Shown in pieces: positions 32,109 to 41,431 of a DNA stretch of 64,000 bases; positions within the stretch are counted from its first letter, which is position 1; each line of letters opens with the position of its first letter. Origin of the DNA: Paraburkholderia bannensis NBRC 103871 (GTDB lineage Bacteria > Pseudomonadota > Gammaproteobacteria > Burkholderiales > Burkholderiaceae); NCBI RefSeq assembly GCF_000685015.1, contig NZ_BAYA01000006.1, forward strand, positions 1 to 64,000, in the 5' to 3' direction. A program made the position numbers and the translations under genes. The notes below the pieces were generated by a model. It was given only the letters and a program-made list of their open reading frames with translations. It searched no databases and had not been told where the DNA came from.

Positions 32109-34430
32109 TTATTGGCGCGGCAGCACCGGGCGCATGCCCGTGATGACCTTGAGCTTCGAGTCCGGCGCGCGGCCCTTGCGTGCGCGCTTGCCGACTTGCG
32201 GCGCGAGCACCGGCCCGGCCATCAGGTCTTCGCCCGGCTTCTGGCCGCGTCCCGTACCGTCGAGCACCACGCCCGCCGCACTGATCGCCAGCGCCTGCAA
32301 CAAGGTTTCCTTGTCTTCGAGCTGCATCAGCGTGACGCCGCGGCCGCCGCCCGAAAGCGTCTTCATCTCGTCGAGGCCGAACACCAGCAGGCGCCCGCCC
32401 GACGACAGACACGCCACCTGGATCGCGTCCGGCACCATCGGCATCGGCGTGAGCGGCACGCAGCCTTCGTCGATCGTCATGAAGGCCTTGCCCGCCTTCA
32501 CGCGGCTGATCATGTCGCCGATCTTCGCGATGAAGCCGAAGCCGTTGCTCGACGCCAGCAGCAGCGGCTGTTCCGCGCCCGCCGCGAAGTAATGCAGCAG
32601 ATGCGAACCCGATTCGAGCTCGATCAGCGACGTGACCGGCACGCCGTCGCCACGGCCGCCCGGCAGTTGCGCGACGGACACCGAATACACGCGGCCGTTG
32701 CTGCCCCACGCAATCAGCGTGTCGGGCGTGCGGCACTGGAACGCCGCGTACAGGCCGTCGCCGGCCTTGAACGTGAAGCCTTGCTGGTCGAGGCCGTGGC
32801 CCTTGAGCGCACGCACCCAGCCCTTCTGCGACACGACCACCGTGACCGGATCGTCCACCACGCGCACTTCGAAGGTCGCGCGCTTTTCCTGCTGGATCAG
32901 CGTGCGGCGATCGTCGCCGTACAGCTTGGCGTCGGCTTCGATTTCCTTGACGATGAGGCGCTTCATCGACGATTCGTTGGCGAGCAGTTCTTCGAGCTTC
33001 GCCTTCTCGTCGCGCAACTCAGCGAGTTCCTTCTCGATCTTGATCTTTTCCAGCCGCGCCAACTGACGCAGACGGATTTCGAGGATGTCCTCGGCCTGGC
33101 GCTCGGACAGGCCGAACGCGCTCATCAGCGCCGACTTCGGCTCGTCCGACTCGCGGATGATGCGGATGACTTCGTCGATATTGAGGAAGACGATCATCCG
33201 GCCTTCAAGGATGTGGATGCGGTCGTCGACCTTGGTCAGGCGATGCTGCGTACGGCGCGTGACCGTCGCGAAACGGAAACCGATCCACTCGCCCAGGATC
33301 TCGCTGATGCCCTTCTGGCGCGGACGGCCATCGGCGCCGATCATCACCAGATTGAGCGACGCGTTCGATTCAAGGCTCGTGTTGGCGAGCAGCGAATTGA
33401 CGAACTCGCCCTGGTCGATCTTGCTCGTCTTCGGCTCGAACACGAGGCGCACGGGCGCGTCCTTGCCCGACTCGTCGCGCACGGCGTCCAGCAGGCCGAG
33501 CATGGTCTGCTTGTTCTGCAGCTGCTCGGGCGTGAGCGTCTTCTTGCCGAGCTTGAGCTTCGGGTTGGTCAGCTCCTCGATCTCTTCGAGCACCTTCTGG
33601 CCCGAGGTATTCGGCGGCAGTTCGGTGACGACCAGTTGCCACTGGCCGCGCGCGAGATCCTCGATCTTCCAGCGCGCACGCACCTTCAGGCTGCCGCGGC
33701 CCGACTCATACGCCGCCGCGATTTCCGTTTCGCTCGAAATGATCTGGCCGCCGCCCGGGAAATCGGGCCCCGGCAGGCGCTCCATGATCTCCGCGTGCGA
33801 AAGCTTCGGATTCTTGATCATCGCCACAGCCGCCGTCGCCACTTCGCGCAGGTTGTGCGAAGGGATTTCGGTAGCCAGACCGACCGCGATACCGGATGCG
33901 CCGTTGAGCAGCAGCATCGGCAGGCGCGCGGGCAGCGTCTTCGGCTCCTGGAACGAACCGTCGTAGTTCGCCATGAAGTCGACGGTGCCCATGTTGATTT
34001 CGTCGAGCAGCAGCTTGGCGATGGGCGTGAGGCGCGCTTCCGTGTAACGCATCGCCGCCGCGCCGTCGCCGTCGCGCGAACCGAAGTTGCCCTGACCGTC
34101 GATGAGCGGATAGCGCATCGAGAAGTCCTGGGCCAGACGCACGAGCGCGTCGTAGGCCGACTGGTCGCCGTGCGGGTGGTACTTGCCGAGCACATCGCCG
34201 ACCACGCGCGCCGACTTCACGGGCTTGGCGTTGTCGCCGAGCCCCATTTCGTTCATCGCGTAGAGAATGCGGCGTTGCACCGGCTTCTGGCCGTCGCAGA
34301 CGTCGGGCAGCGCACGGCCCTTGACCACGCTCACCGCGTAGTCGAGATACGCGCGCTCCGCGTAGTGGCCGAGCGTGAGCGTGTCGCCGCCGTCGGCCGC
34401 GCCATTCGCTTCAACAAAAAGATCGTCCAT
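32109..34430 (-). CDS. parC: DNA topoisomerase IV subunit A
   Basis: 773 residues. Forms a heterotetramer with ParE to decatenate replicated chromosomes. The breakage-reunion domain shows [30 protein letters not shown] and the active-site Tyr129 in [12 protein letters not shown]; beta-pinwheel repeats fill the C-terminus (for example [21 protein letters not shown]). In the quinolone region the position equivalent to E. coli Ser80 is Gln90 and that of Glu84 is Asp94. It follows parE by 50 bp. Confidence 0.97.
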   Translation of the reverse strand: MDDLFVEANGAADGGDTLTLGHYAERAYLDYAVSVVKGRALPDVCDGQKPVQRRILYAMNEMGLGDNAKPVKSARVVGDVLGKYHPHGDQSAYDALVRLAQDFSMRYPLIDGQGNFGSRDGDGAAAMRYTEARLTPIAKLLLDEINMGTVDFMANYDGSFQEPKTLPARLPMLLLNGASGIAVGLATEIPSHNLREVATAAVAMIKNPKLSHAEIMERLPGPDFPGGGQIISSETEIAAAYESGRGSLKVRARWKIEDLARGQWQLVVTELPPNTSGQKVLEEIEELTNPKLKLGKKTLTPEQLQNKQTMLGLLDAVRDESGKDAPVRLVFEPKTSKIDQGEFVNSLLANTSLESNASLNLVMIGADGRPRQKGISEILGEWIGFRFATVTRRTQHRLTKVDDRIHILEGRMIVFLNIDEVIRIIRESDEPKSALMSAFGLSERQAEDILEIRLRQLARLEKIKIEKELAELRDEKAKLEELLANESSMKRLIVKEIEADAKLYGDDRRTLIQQEKRATFEVRVVDDPVTVVVSQKGWVRALKGHGLDQQGFTFKAGDGLYAAFQCRTPDTLIAWGSNGRVYSVSVAQLPGGRGDGVPVTSLIELESGSHLLHYFAAGAEQPLLLASSNGFGFIAKIGDMISRVKAGKAFMTIDEGCVPLTPMPMVPDAIQVACLSSGGRLLVFGLDEMKTLSGGGRGVTLMQLEDKETLLQALAISAAGVVLDGTGRGQKPGEDLMAGPVLAPQVGKRARKGRAPDSKLKVITGMRPVLPRQ

Positions 34431-34480
34431 GTTTTTCAGTCAGTCCGTAATCTGTGTGGGCGTATTCACGTAAAAGCGGA

Positions 34481-36472
34481 TCAGATATCCGCTTCGACTT
34501 CGTTGCCCTTTTCTTCGAGCCACGAACGGCGCGAAGCCGCTTCGCCCTTGCCCATCAGCATCGTCATGCGCGCGACGGTGGCCTCGTAATCGAGGTCGCC
34601 GAGCAGGATGGGCGACAGGCGGCGCGTATCCGGGTTCATCGTCGTGTCCCAGAGCTGTTCGGCGCTCATTTCGCCGAGGCCCTTGAAGCGGCTGATCGAC
34701 CACTGCGTGTCGCGCACGCCGTCCTTGCGCAGCTTGTCGAGAATCGCTTCGAGCTCGCCTTCGTCCAGCGCGTAGAGCTTCTGCGCGGGCTTCTTGCCGC
34801 GCGCGGGCGCGTCGACGCGGAACAGCGGCGGGCGCGCCACGTACACGTGGCCGCGCTCGATCAGCTGCGGGAAATGCTTGAAGAACAGCGTGAGCAGCAA
34901 TACCTGGATGTGCGAACCGTCGACGTCCGCGTCCGAGAGAATGCAGATCTTGCCGTAGCGCAGGTTCGAGAGATCGACGGTGTCGTCCGGGCTGTGCGGA
35001 TCAACGCCGATCGCCACCGAAATGTCATGCACTTCGTTGTTGGCGAACAGGCGGTCGCGCTCCGTTTCCCAGGTGTTGAGCACCTTGCCGCGCAGCGGCA
35101 GGATTGCCTGATATTCCTTGTCGCGGCCCATCTTCGCGGAGCCGCCCGCCGAATCGCCCTCGACGAGGAACAGTTCGTTGCGCGCGATGTCGGTCGCTTC
35201 GCAGTCGGTCAGCTTGCCCGGCAGCACGGCCACGCCCGAGCTCTTGCGCTTCTCGACCTTCTGGCCTGCGCGCGTGCGCGCCTGGGCCTGCTTGATGACG
35301 AGATCGGCGAGCTTCTTGCCGTGCTCGACGTGCTGGTTGAGCCACAGTTCGAGCGCCGGGCGCGTGAACGACGACACCAGCTTGACGGCGTCGCGGCTGT
35401 TCAGGCGTTCCTTGATCTGCCCCTGGAACTGCGGATCGAGCACCTTGGCCGACAGCACGAACGAAACGCGCGCGAACACGTCTTCGGGCAGCAGCTTCAC
35501 GCCTTTGGGCTGAAGATTGTGCAGCTCGACAAAGCTCTTGACCGCCTGGAACAGGCCGTCGCGCAGGCCGCTTTCGTGCGTGCCGCCAGCAGGCGTGGGG
35601 ATCAGGTTGACGTAGGACTCGCGCGTGAGCGGGCCTTCTTCGCACCACGCCACGACCCATGCGGCGCCTTCGCCTTCGGCGAAGGTGTCGTCGTTGGTGC
35701 GGCCGTCGGCGTAGCGCTCGCCTTCAAAGAGCGGAATCAGCAGGTCGGCGCCGCCCATGCCTTCGAGCAGGTAGCCGCGCAGGCCGTCTTCGTACTTCCA
35801 GCTGAGGCGCTCGCCGGTTTTTTCGTTGATCAGTTCGACTTCGACGCCGGGCAGCAGCACGGCCTTCGAGCGCAGCAGGCGTTGCAGTTCGCCAAGCGGC
35901 AGATTGGGCGAATCGAAATACTTCGGATCGGCCCACGCGGTCACGCGCGTGCCGGTCTTCTTTTCGTCGCGCGCGGCGTTGCGCACGGTCAGCGGCTTGA
36001 CGACGTCGCCGTTCGAGAAGCCGAGTTCGGCGACCTTGCCGTCGCGCCAGACGGTCACGTCGAGGCGCTTCGACAGCGCATTGGTGACCGACACGCCCAC
36101 GCCGTGCAGGCCGCCCGAGAACGTGTAGGCGCCGCCAGCGGCCTTGTCGAACTTGCCGCCCGCGTGCAGGCGCGTGTAGACGATTTCGACGACCGGCACC
36201 TTTTCTTCGGGGTGCAGGCCGAACGGAATGCCGCGCCCGTCGTCCTCGACGGAGACCGACTGGTCTGCGTGCAGCGTGACGGTGATGCGACGGCCGAAGC
36301 CACCGAGCGCTTCGTCCGAAGCGTTGTCGATGACTTCCTGGATGATGTGCAGCGGATTCTCGGTGCGCGTGTACATGCCCGGCCGTTGCCGGACGGGCTC
36401 GAGGCCCTTGAGCACCTTGATCGACGCTTCGCTATATCCAGCGTTTGCAGCGTTTGACTTCTTCGTTGACAT
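34481..36472 (-). CDS. parE: DNA topoisomerase IV subunit B
   Basis: 663 residues from MSTKKSNAANAGYSEASIKVLKGLEPVRQRPGMY; an upstream in-frame ATG (36523) would add 17 residues across a conspicuous DNA dyad and is less likely. GHKL ATPase motifs EVIDNASDEALGG, DDGRGIPFG and GGLHGVGVSVTNALS, and TOPRIM motifs LVEGDSAGGSAKMGRD and LSDADVDGSHIQVLLLT, are intact. It provides the ATPase of topoisomerase IV and is co-transcribed with parC. Confidence 0.97.
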   Translation of the reverse strand: MSTKKSNAANAGYSEASIKVLKGLEPVRQRPGMYTRTENPLHIIQEVIDNASDEALGGFGRRITVTLHADQSVSVEDDGRGIPFGLHPEEKVPVVEIVYTRLHAGGKFDKAAGGAYTFSGGLHGVGVSVTNALSKRLDVTVWRDGKVAELGFSNGDVVKPLTVRNAARDEKKTGTRVTAWADPKYFDSPNLPLGELQRLLRSKAVLLPGVEVELINEKTGERLSWKYEDGLRGYLLEGMGGADLLIPLFEGERYADGRTNDDTFAEGEGAAWVVAWCEEGPLTRESYVNLIPTPAGGTHESGLRDGLFQAVKSFVELHNLQPKGVKLLPEDVFARVSFVLSAKVLDPQFQGQIKERLNSRDAVKLVSSFTRPALELWLNQHVEHGKKLADLVIKQAQARTRAGQKVEKRKSSGVAVLPGKLTDCEATDIARNELFLVEGDSAGGSAKMGRDKEYQAILPLRGKVLNTWETERDRLFANNEVHDISVAIGVDPHSPDDTVDLSNLRYGKICILSDADVDGSHIQVLLLTLFFKHFPQLIERGHVYVARPPLFRVDAPARGKKPAQKLYALDEGELEAILDKLRKDGVRDTQWSISRFKGLGEMSAEQLWDTTMNPDTRRLSPILLGDLDYEATVARMTMLMGKGEAASRRSWLEEKGNEVEADI

Positions 36473-36488
36473 GGTGATCCGCAGGGAG

Positions 36489-36523
36489 TTGTCCGCACGC
36501 TTGTCCACAGAGGCTGTGGACAT
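36489..36523. promoter_or_regulatory. Cluster of DnaA-box-like 9-mers in the parE leader
   Basis: TTGTCCGCA at 36489-36497, TTGTCCACA at 36501-36509 and, on the other strand, ATGTCCACA at 36515-36523. The last two form a perfect dyad TGTCCACAG-AGG-CTGTGGACA. The consensus box is TTATCCACA, so the best copies have one to two mismatches. Confidence 0.5.
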
Positions 36524-36640
36524 CTGCGGGGAAAACGCGTTGAGTGTTCAAAAAAACCGTGACGAAACAATGGCATGGACCGACTGCTCGCCAATGCGCC
36601 AGGCGCGGCGCGCCAGCCCGGTCGGCCGTATTCGCGAGGT

Positions 36641-36668
36641 ATTGTACTGATTTGGGCCCGCGCGGCAA
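36641..36668 (-). promoter_or_regulatory. Candidate sigma-70 promoter of parE
   Basis: On the minus strand TTGCCG (36668-36663), a 16-bp spacer and TACAAT (36646-36641). It is the best sigma-70-like match in the gap, about 170 bp before the parE start. Confidence 0.4.
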
Positions 36669-36840
36669 TTTGCTTGGGGGTCGGCCGTTCGGCCAGGGGG
36701 CGTTGCGCAACGGGACTCGCGCAGGATGGGCCGCTTGTGGCAGGGGGTTTGGTGCGCGCGAGTCGGCCCTTGGGCGCGGCGATTGGGCCAACCGTTCGTT
36801 GCGTGGTTTGCGTCGTGAACGCATCGACGACCGCCGATAA

Positions 36841-36870
36841 AAAAAGCGGCCCTCACAGGCCGCTTTTCTC
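36841..36870 (-). terminator. Intrinsic terminator of uup
   Basis: AAAAGCGGCC / GGCCGCTTTT stem with a 6-nt loop; the minus strand continues with further T residues. Confidence 0.88.
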
Positions 36871-36925
36871 GCATCACATCATTTCGCGCGCGACTTCTGC
36901 GTTACTTCGCGCGCTACGTCCCGCG

Positions 36926-38854
36926 TTACTTCCGCTTCGCTTCCAGCTCTTCCCACCGCTCCAGCGCGACGAGCAGTTCCTCGTCGATCTGCGCGTAGCG
37001 CTCCGTCAGCCGGGTGGCTTCCTTGCCATCCTTCGCGAAAATCGAACCGTCCTCGATCTGCGCGCCAATGGTCTTCTGCTCCGTTTCCAGCGCTTCGATC
37101 TTCTTCGGCAGTTCTTCCAGCTCGCGCTGTTCCTTGAACGACAGCTTCACGCTGCGCTGCGCGTTGCGGCCCGCCGCGCTGTCCTTCGGCGCAGCCGCAG
37201 CGGGCGCGGCATCCTTCGGCGCACGCGCTTCGGCGATTTCCTGCGAGCGCGCGCTCTGCGTCTGCCAGTCGGTGAAGCCGCCCACGTACTCGCGCCAGCG
37301 CCCTTCGCCTTCCGACGCGATCACCGACGTCACCACGTTGTCGAGGAACGCGCGATCGTGCGACACCAGCAGCACGGTGCCGTCGTAATCGGCGAGCAGT
37401 TCTTCGAGCAGTTCGAGCGTCGGGATGTCGAGGTCGTTGGTCGGCTCGTCGAGCACCAGCACGTTCGCGGGCCGCGCAAAGAGGCGCGCGAGCAGCAGAC
37501 GGTTGCGCTCGCCGCCCGAAAGCGATTTGACGGGTGAACGCGCGCGTTCCGGCGCGAACAGGAAGTCGCCCAGATAGCTCATGACGTGCTTCTTCGCGCC
37601 GTTGATCTCGACCCAGTCGCTGCCCGGGCTGATGGTATCGGCGAGCGTCTTTTCGAGGTCGAGCTGCGCGCGCATCTGGTCGAAGTACGCGACCTGGAGG
37701 TTCGTGCCCACGCGCACCGTGCCTTCATCGGGCTTGAGTTCGCCCAGGATCAGCTTGAGCAGCGTGGTCTTGCCCGCGCCGTTCGGGCCGACAAAACCAA
37801 TCTTGTCGCCGCGCATGACCGTGCCCGTGAAGCGGTCGACGATCGTGCGCCCGCCGTAGCTTTTCACGACGTCCGTGAGTTCCGCGACGATCTTGCCGGA
37901 CTTGTCCCCCTGCGCGACGTCGAGCTTCACATTGCCCTGCACGTTGCGGCGCTCGGCGCGCTCGCTGCGCATCTGCACGAGGCGCGAGATGCGGCCCACG
38001 CTGCGCGTGCGGCGCGCTTCGACGCCCTTGCGGATCCACACTTCTTCCTGCGCGAGCAGCTTGTCGAACTTCTCGTTTTCGACGCGCTCGACTTCAAGCT
38101 GCAGCGCCTTGCGCTCCTGATACTGCGAAAAATTGCCCGGATACGAGAGCAGCTTGCCGCGATCGAGTTCGACGATGCGCGTCGCCACGCGGTCGAGGAA
38201 CGCGCGGTCGTGGGTGATGAACAGCAGGCTCGAACGCTGCGAAACCAGCAGCTCCTCAAGCCAGCGGATACCGTCGAAGTCCAGGTGGTTGGTCGGTTCG
38301 TCGAGCAGCAGCACGTCGGGCTGCAGCACGAGCGCGCGCGCCAGCGCCACGCGCTTTTGCATGCCGCCCGAGAGTGCGCCCACGCGCGCCTCGCCTTCCA
38401 GGCCGATCTGCGCGAGCGTCGTGGCGACGCGCGTGCGCCAGTTCCAGCCATCGGCCGTATCGAGCGACGATTGCAGCGTGTTCATGCGCGCGAGCAGCGC
38501 ATCGTGTTCGGCGCCTTCGGGCGTTTCCGCGAGCTGGTGCGCGACGGTGTCGTATTCGTCGAGCAGCGCGCGCACGTGCGCGAGGCCCGAGCCGACCGTG
38601 TCGAACACCGTGGCGTCGGCGTCGAAATCCGGCTCCTGCGGCACGTAGACGGTCGTGAGATCCTGCTGGCGCGTGACGAGGCCGTCGTCGGGACGGGCGA
38701 GATCGGCGACGATCGTGAGCAGCGACGACTTGCCTGCGCCGTTACGGCCGATCAGCCCGACGCGCTCGCCGGCTTCGAGCGAAAAGTCCGCGTGATCGAG
38801 CAGCGCGACGTGGCCGAACGCGAGTTGCGCGCCGGAGATGGAATAAAGCGACAT
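36926..38854 (-). CDS. uup: ABC-F family ATPase Uup
   Basis: 642 residues with two ABC domains and no membrane segments. Walker A motifs GRNGAGKSS and GPNGAGKTT, signatures LSGGMQKR and LSGGERNR, Walker B motifs VLLLDEPTNHLD and VLVLDEPTNDLD. The linker between domains is the ABC-F P-site tRNA interaction motif type, and the C-terminal about 90 residues form a charged coiled coil (FKEQRELEELPKKIEALETEQ) that marks Uup among ABC-F proteins. It acts on ribosomes or DNA; Uup loss raises precise transposon excision in E. coli. Confidence 0.92.
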   Translation of the reverse strand: MSLYSISGAQLAFGHVALLDHADFSLEAGERVGLIGRNGAGKSSLLTIVADLARPDDGLVTRQQDLTTVYVPQEPDFDADATVFDTVGSGLAHVRALLDEYDTVAHQLAETPEGAEHDALLARMNTLQSSLDTADGWNWRTRVATTLAQIGLEGEARVGALSGGMQKRVALARALVLQPDVLLLDEPTNHLDFDGIRWLEELLVSQRSSLLFITHDRAFLDRVATRIVELDRGKLLSYPGNFSQYQERKALQLEVERVENEKFDKLLAQEEVWIRKGVEARRTRSVGRISRLVQMRSERAERRNVQGNVKLDVAQGDKSGKIVAELTDVVKSYGGRTIVDRFTGTVMRGDKIGFVGPNGAGKTTLLKLILGELKPDEGTVRVGTNLQVAYFDQMRAQLDLEKTLADTISPGSDWVEINGAKKHVMSYLGDFLFAPERARSPVKSLSGGERNRLLLARLFARPANVLVLDEPTNDLDIPTLELLEELLADYDGTVLLVSHDRAFLDNVVTSVIASEGEGRWREYVGGFTDWQTQSARSQEIAEARAPKDAAPAAAAPKDSAAGRNAQRSVKLSFKEQRELEELPKKIEALETEQKTIGAQIEDGSIFAKDGKEATRLTERYAQIDEELLVALERWEELEAKRK

Positions 38855-38954
38855 GGATGGAAACCGTGGCCTGCGTTGAAGAGCAAGCGCGTATTGTACC
38901 GGGCCGCAAGACCCGGCTCGCTCAGGCGCCAGGTCTTGCGTGAATGCTGCCGCG

Positions 38955-39356
38955 TTACTTCACATGCACCGTGATCGTCTTGCTCCACTCGGGGCCGTAG
39001 GACTGGTGCGCGCCGTTGGCGAACTGCGCGGTGAGCGTGTGGTCGCCCGGCGGCAGCGTGATATCGGCTTCGGTCTGGCCTTTGCCGTAGTGAATCGACT
39101 TGTCGTTGACCGGCACAACCGTGCCTTGCGGGAGCGGCTCGCCGTCAATCAACAGATGATGGTGGCCCGTGTTGGGCGTGACCGTGCCCGCGGGCGCGAC
39201 CGTCATGCCGTCGATGCCGAATTTCACGTGCACCGGGTTGCTCACCGTCGCGCCGTCCTTCGGCTCGACGAAGTAGACGCCTTCAGCATGCGCGACACCG
39301 CTTGCGACCAGACATACCGCGAAGGTCATGCCAGCCAGCCAGGTTCTCTTCTTCAT
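38955..39356 (-). CDS. DUF4399 periplasmic protein
   Basis: 133 residues with a Sec signal peptide (MKKRTWLAGMTFAVCLVASGVAHA) and a GAGGAGC ribosome site. The mature part is a single beta-sandwich domain with VYFVEPKDGATVSNPVHVKFG, NTGHHHLLID (histidine cluster) and DHTLTAQFANGAHQSYGP, diagnostic of DUF4399. The His-rich motif suggests metal binding but function is unknown. Confidence 0.9.
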   Translation of the reverse strand: MKKRTWLAGMTFAVCLVASGVAHAEGVYFVEPKDGATVSNPVHVKFGIDGMTVAPAGTVTPNTGHHHLLIDGEPLPQGTVVPVNDKSIHYGKGQTEADITLPPGDHTLTAQFANGAHQSYGPEWSKTITVHVK

Positions 39357-39609
39357 TGTTCGCTCCTCTCGATTGAAGGTTGCCAGATTGCGAGGTTCCA
39401 GCTCCCGCCCGTGACCCAGCATACACCGCAGCGATGACGCTACGCCGCGCACCTGACATGCCTCTGAAACGCCCGGCAAACGTCAAGCCGAAGGTGTCTC
39501 TACCGTTTTCCGGTAACATCGCGGGTCGCCCTCGGCCCGACTAAACGGGGCCATATGAAAGGGTTCTTGCGCAGCCGGGTGCTGCGAACTGCATTGAAAA
39601 AGGTGTGTT

Positions 39610-39792
39610 GTGAGCGAAGTCATCGAATACAAGAGCTGGGTCTGCCTGATCTGCGGCTGGATCTATAACGAAGAAGAAGGCTTGCCGGACGAAGGCATTG
39701 CCGCAGGCACGCGCTTCGCGGACATCCCCGAAGACTGGCGCTGCCCGCTGTGCGATGTAGGCAAGGCCGAATTCGCCGTCGTCGAGTTCTGA
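39610..39792 (+). CDS. Rubredoxin
   Basis: 60 residues starting at GTG 39610 with AAGG a few bases upstream. Two CXXC iron-binding motifs, CLICGWIY and CPLCDVGK, plus the conserved GWIYNEEEGLPDEGIAAGTRFADIPEDWRCP core. It is a small cytoplasmic one-electron carrier with a single Fe(Cys)4 site, in this group often a partner of alkane hydroxylases or of oxidative-stress reductases, none of which are adjacent. A small dyad (AAGCGGC / GCCGCTT) follows the stop. Confidence 0.95.
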   Translation: MSEVIEYKSWVCLICGWIYNEEEGLPDEGIAAGTRFADIPEDWRCPLCDVGKAEFAVVEF

Positions 39793-39850
39793 GCCTGAAG
39801 CGGCCCGCGAAGCCGCTTTAGTGAGCTTGAAAAACAAGAGCCGGGCGACA

Positions 39851-39879
39851 TTTTCCAGCCGCATCGCCTTTGCTATACT
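39851..39879 (+). promoter_or_regulatory. Candidate promoter of tRNA-Arg
   Basis: TATACT at 39874-39879 with TTTTCC 17 bp upstream, about 115 bp before the mature tRNA. The -10 is good, the -35 weak. Confidence 0.4.
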
Positions 39880-39993
39880 CTTGCGCCTGCGCAGGCAACG
39901 TCCTCGCGCGGACTCCGCGCCATGACGGGTGACTTGGGAAACATGGCAGCTGGACGGAGTCGGGCCTTCTGCTCCCCGCAGCAGTACTGAGCG

Positions 39994-40068
39994 CTCCCTG
40001 TAGTTCAATGGATAGAACAAGTGCCTCCTAAGCGCTAGATGCAGGTTCGATTCCTGCCAGGGGGACCA
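39994..40068 (+). tRNA. tRNA-Arg (anticodon CCU)
   Basis: 75 nt folding into a full cloverleaf: acceptor CTCCCTG / CAGGGGG (one T-G wobble), D stem GTTC / GAAC, anticodon stem AGTGC / GCGCT with loop CTCCTAA (anticodon CCT, reading AGG), T stem GCAGG / CCTGC with TTCGATT loop, and an encoded CCA end. A base outside the 5' end may shift the start by one. Confidence 0.95.
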
Positions 40069-40307
40069 GATTCACGCCCGATCCGATCCCGACTTTCGTC
40101 GCCCGTTTCCTGTTTCCTCCGTCGCCCACGCCGTTGCTCCTGTTGTTGCTTCGGCGCGGCCATCCCGGATTCCAGTTCCCGCTTTCCATTTTTCCCAGTG
40201 CTGCGCGGCACGCGTTTCGCTTCAGTTTCGCTCCTGAACTCCCGTCGAGTTTGAGTTGCGTCTGAATTTCCACGCGCGCCGCCGCGCTCTTTCGAGGCAG
40301 ATCCACC

Positions 40308-40592
40308 ATGGACATCAACAAGCAAGTCGCCGCCCTCACCCATTCCGAACTGCAGACCGCCGGCGCGAGCCAGGCGACCGCGATCGCCGTGAGCGTGCTG
40401 CTGCGTCACCTGAGCTCGCCGGAGCTGATCAAGCTGCTGTCGTCGGCATTCGAAAACCATCAGGCGGTGATGCTGCAAACGCCGTGGCCCGAGCAGATGC
40501 TGCAATCGTTCGAAGCGACGCGCCGCTTCCTCGAAGGCGCGGCGCAAGGCCCGGCACCCGCACCCGCCGCGTCCGACGCGCCGCAGGAGTAA
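40308..40592 (+). CDS. Small conserved-type hypothetical protein (94 aa)
   Basis: 94 residues: MDINKQVAALTHSELQTAG opening, then an amphipathic/hydrophobic helix ATAIAVSVLLRHLSSPELIKLLSSAF, a middle helix and an Ala/Pro-rich tail. Cytoplasmic by composition. Not recognised as any named family. It lies 240 bp after the tRNA and ends before a hairpin terminator; steady codon use typical of this genome supports it being real. Confidence 0.7.
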   Translation: MDINKQVAALTHSELQTAGASQATAIAVSVLLRHLSSPELIKLLSSAFENHQAVMLQTPWPEQMLQSFEATRRFLEGAAQGPAPAPAASDAPQE

Positions 40593-40619
40593 GCAAGCCA
40601 CACCACGAGAAGGTTGCAT

Positions 40620-40653
40620 TCCGGGTTGCGCCAGCTTGCGCACCCGGGTTTGT
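40620..40653 (+). terminator. Intrinsic terminator after the 94-aa gene
   Basis: CCGGGTTGCGC / GCGCACCCGG stem with one bulged T and a CAGCTT loop, followed by GTTTGT. Confidence 0.7.
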
Positions 40654-40741
40654 CAATTGTTAACCTTCACGCGAGCGCGCATCGCCTACGATGGTTTCCA
40701 GCACGCCGGAGCAAAGCCGGAGACCATCGGAGACCCCCGCC

Positions 40742-40825
40742 ATGACCTCGCCCTATGTTTTCGCCCTTATCGCTGCGCTTACGGCCGTCATTTATTCGTC
40801 GCTCACGATGCTGTTGCTGGGCTGA
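40742..40825 (+). CDS. 27-residue single-pass membrane peptide
   Basis: Twenty-eight codons including stop, with a GGAGA ribosome site exactly 8 nt before the ATG. The peptide MTSPYVFALIAALTAVIYSS continues LTMLLLG, essentially one hydrophobic helix. A terminator just upstream implies its own transcription. It is too short for standard gene finding. No homologue is recognised; small hydrophobic peptides of this size often modulate membrane complexes. Coding status is inferred from the ribosome site and amino acid composition. Confidence 0.55.
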   Translation: MTSPYVFALIAALTAVIYSSLTMLLLG

Positions 40826-40954
40826 GGCAGGCGCGAAGTCCTCAATCGCCCTTGCGCCGGATCACCCCGTCGGATCGGTCAGATTGACTGACCAGGGTAA
40901 ACGTGGAGAGCAAAAGCATTAAAGGTAGGGTCGGAACTGTCGTAATCTCCCTAC

Positions 40955-41257
40955 ATGGACACGCTCCGTCCCCTCCCGCCCGGCTACCTGATGTCGAATC
41001 TGATCGATCAGGATATTGCCCACATCCGTCGCGTCATGCCGCTCTCCCTCACGGGCGATCTCGGCGGGCCGATCCTCTCCGCGAATTACTGGCGCGCGCG
41101 CCTGCACCGGCTGCTCGACACTGGCCATATCAATAAAGGCCAGCTTGCCGACATCGACAGCCTGCTGGTGCAGATCGACCTGCACGAGCTGAACGCCGCC
41201 TCGATGGCCGCGAACCTCGCGAAGCAGGCCGCCAGCGCTCAGATCGCGAGTCACTAG
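40955..41257 (+). CDS. Hypothetical helical protein (100 aa)
   Basis: 100 residues; a second in-frame ATG at 40991 (MSNLIDQDIAHIRRVMPL) may be the true start since neither has a clear ribosome site. The sequence is helix-rich and soluble: HIRRVMPLSLTGDLGGPILSANYWRARLHRLLDTGHINKGQLADIDSLL. No family recognised. It precedes the dcm gene by 174 bp. Confidence 0.65.
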   Translation: MDTLRPLPPGYLMSNLIDQDIAHIRRVMPLSLTGDLGGPILSANYWRARLHRLLDTGHINKGQLADIDSLLVQIDLHELNAASMAANLAKQAASAQIASH

Positions 41258-41431
41258 CAGCACGCGGTTTCACACCGGCTTTCACACGGTTTCTTCTCTG
41301 GTTTGCCAGCGCGGCTCACTCGCGCAGGCGGGCTTGTGCACGTCAAATGCACGCCGAATGCCCACCGAATGCACGCGCTTTGTGCGATCCCGCCCGGAAT
41401 TCCTGGTGCGGCGGGTCAAGCATCGGTCATA

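Larger units (their letters stand above)
36473..36925. other. 453-bp region between parE and uup
   Basis: Contains three DnaA-box-like sequences next to parE (36489-36523), a candidate parE promoter at 36641-36668 and the uup terminator at 36841-36870. The remaining 170 bp (about 36670-36835) are GC-rich with no recognisable gene. Confidence 0.5.

Noticed and set aside
31554..36457. Open frames of 1011 and 667 codons antisense to parC and parE
   Set aside because: Same codon-bias artefact; parC and parE are complete and the antisense products are Arg/His/Ala-rich with no domain.
39994..40068. Integration attachment site in tRNA-Arg
   Set aside because: No integrase gene and no second copy of the tRNA 3' end found in the following sequence, so an active att site is unsupported.
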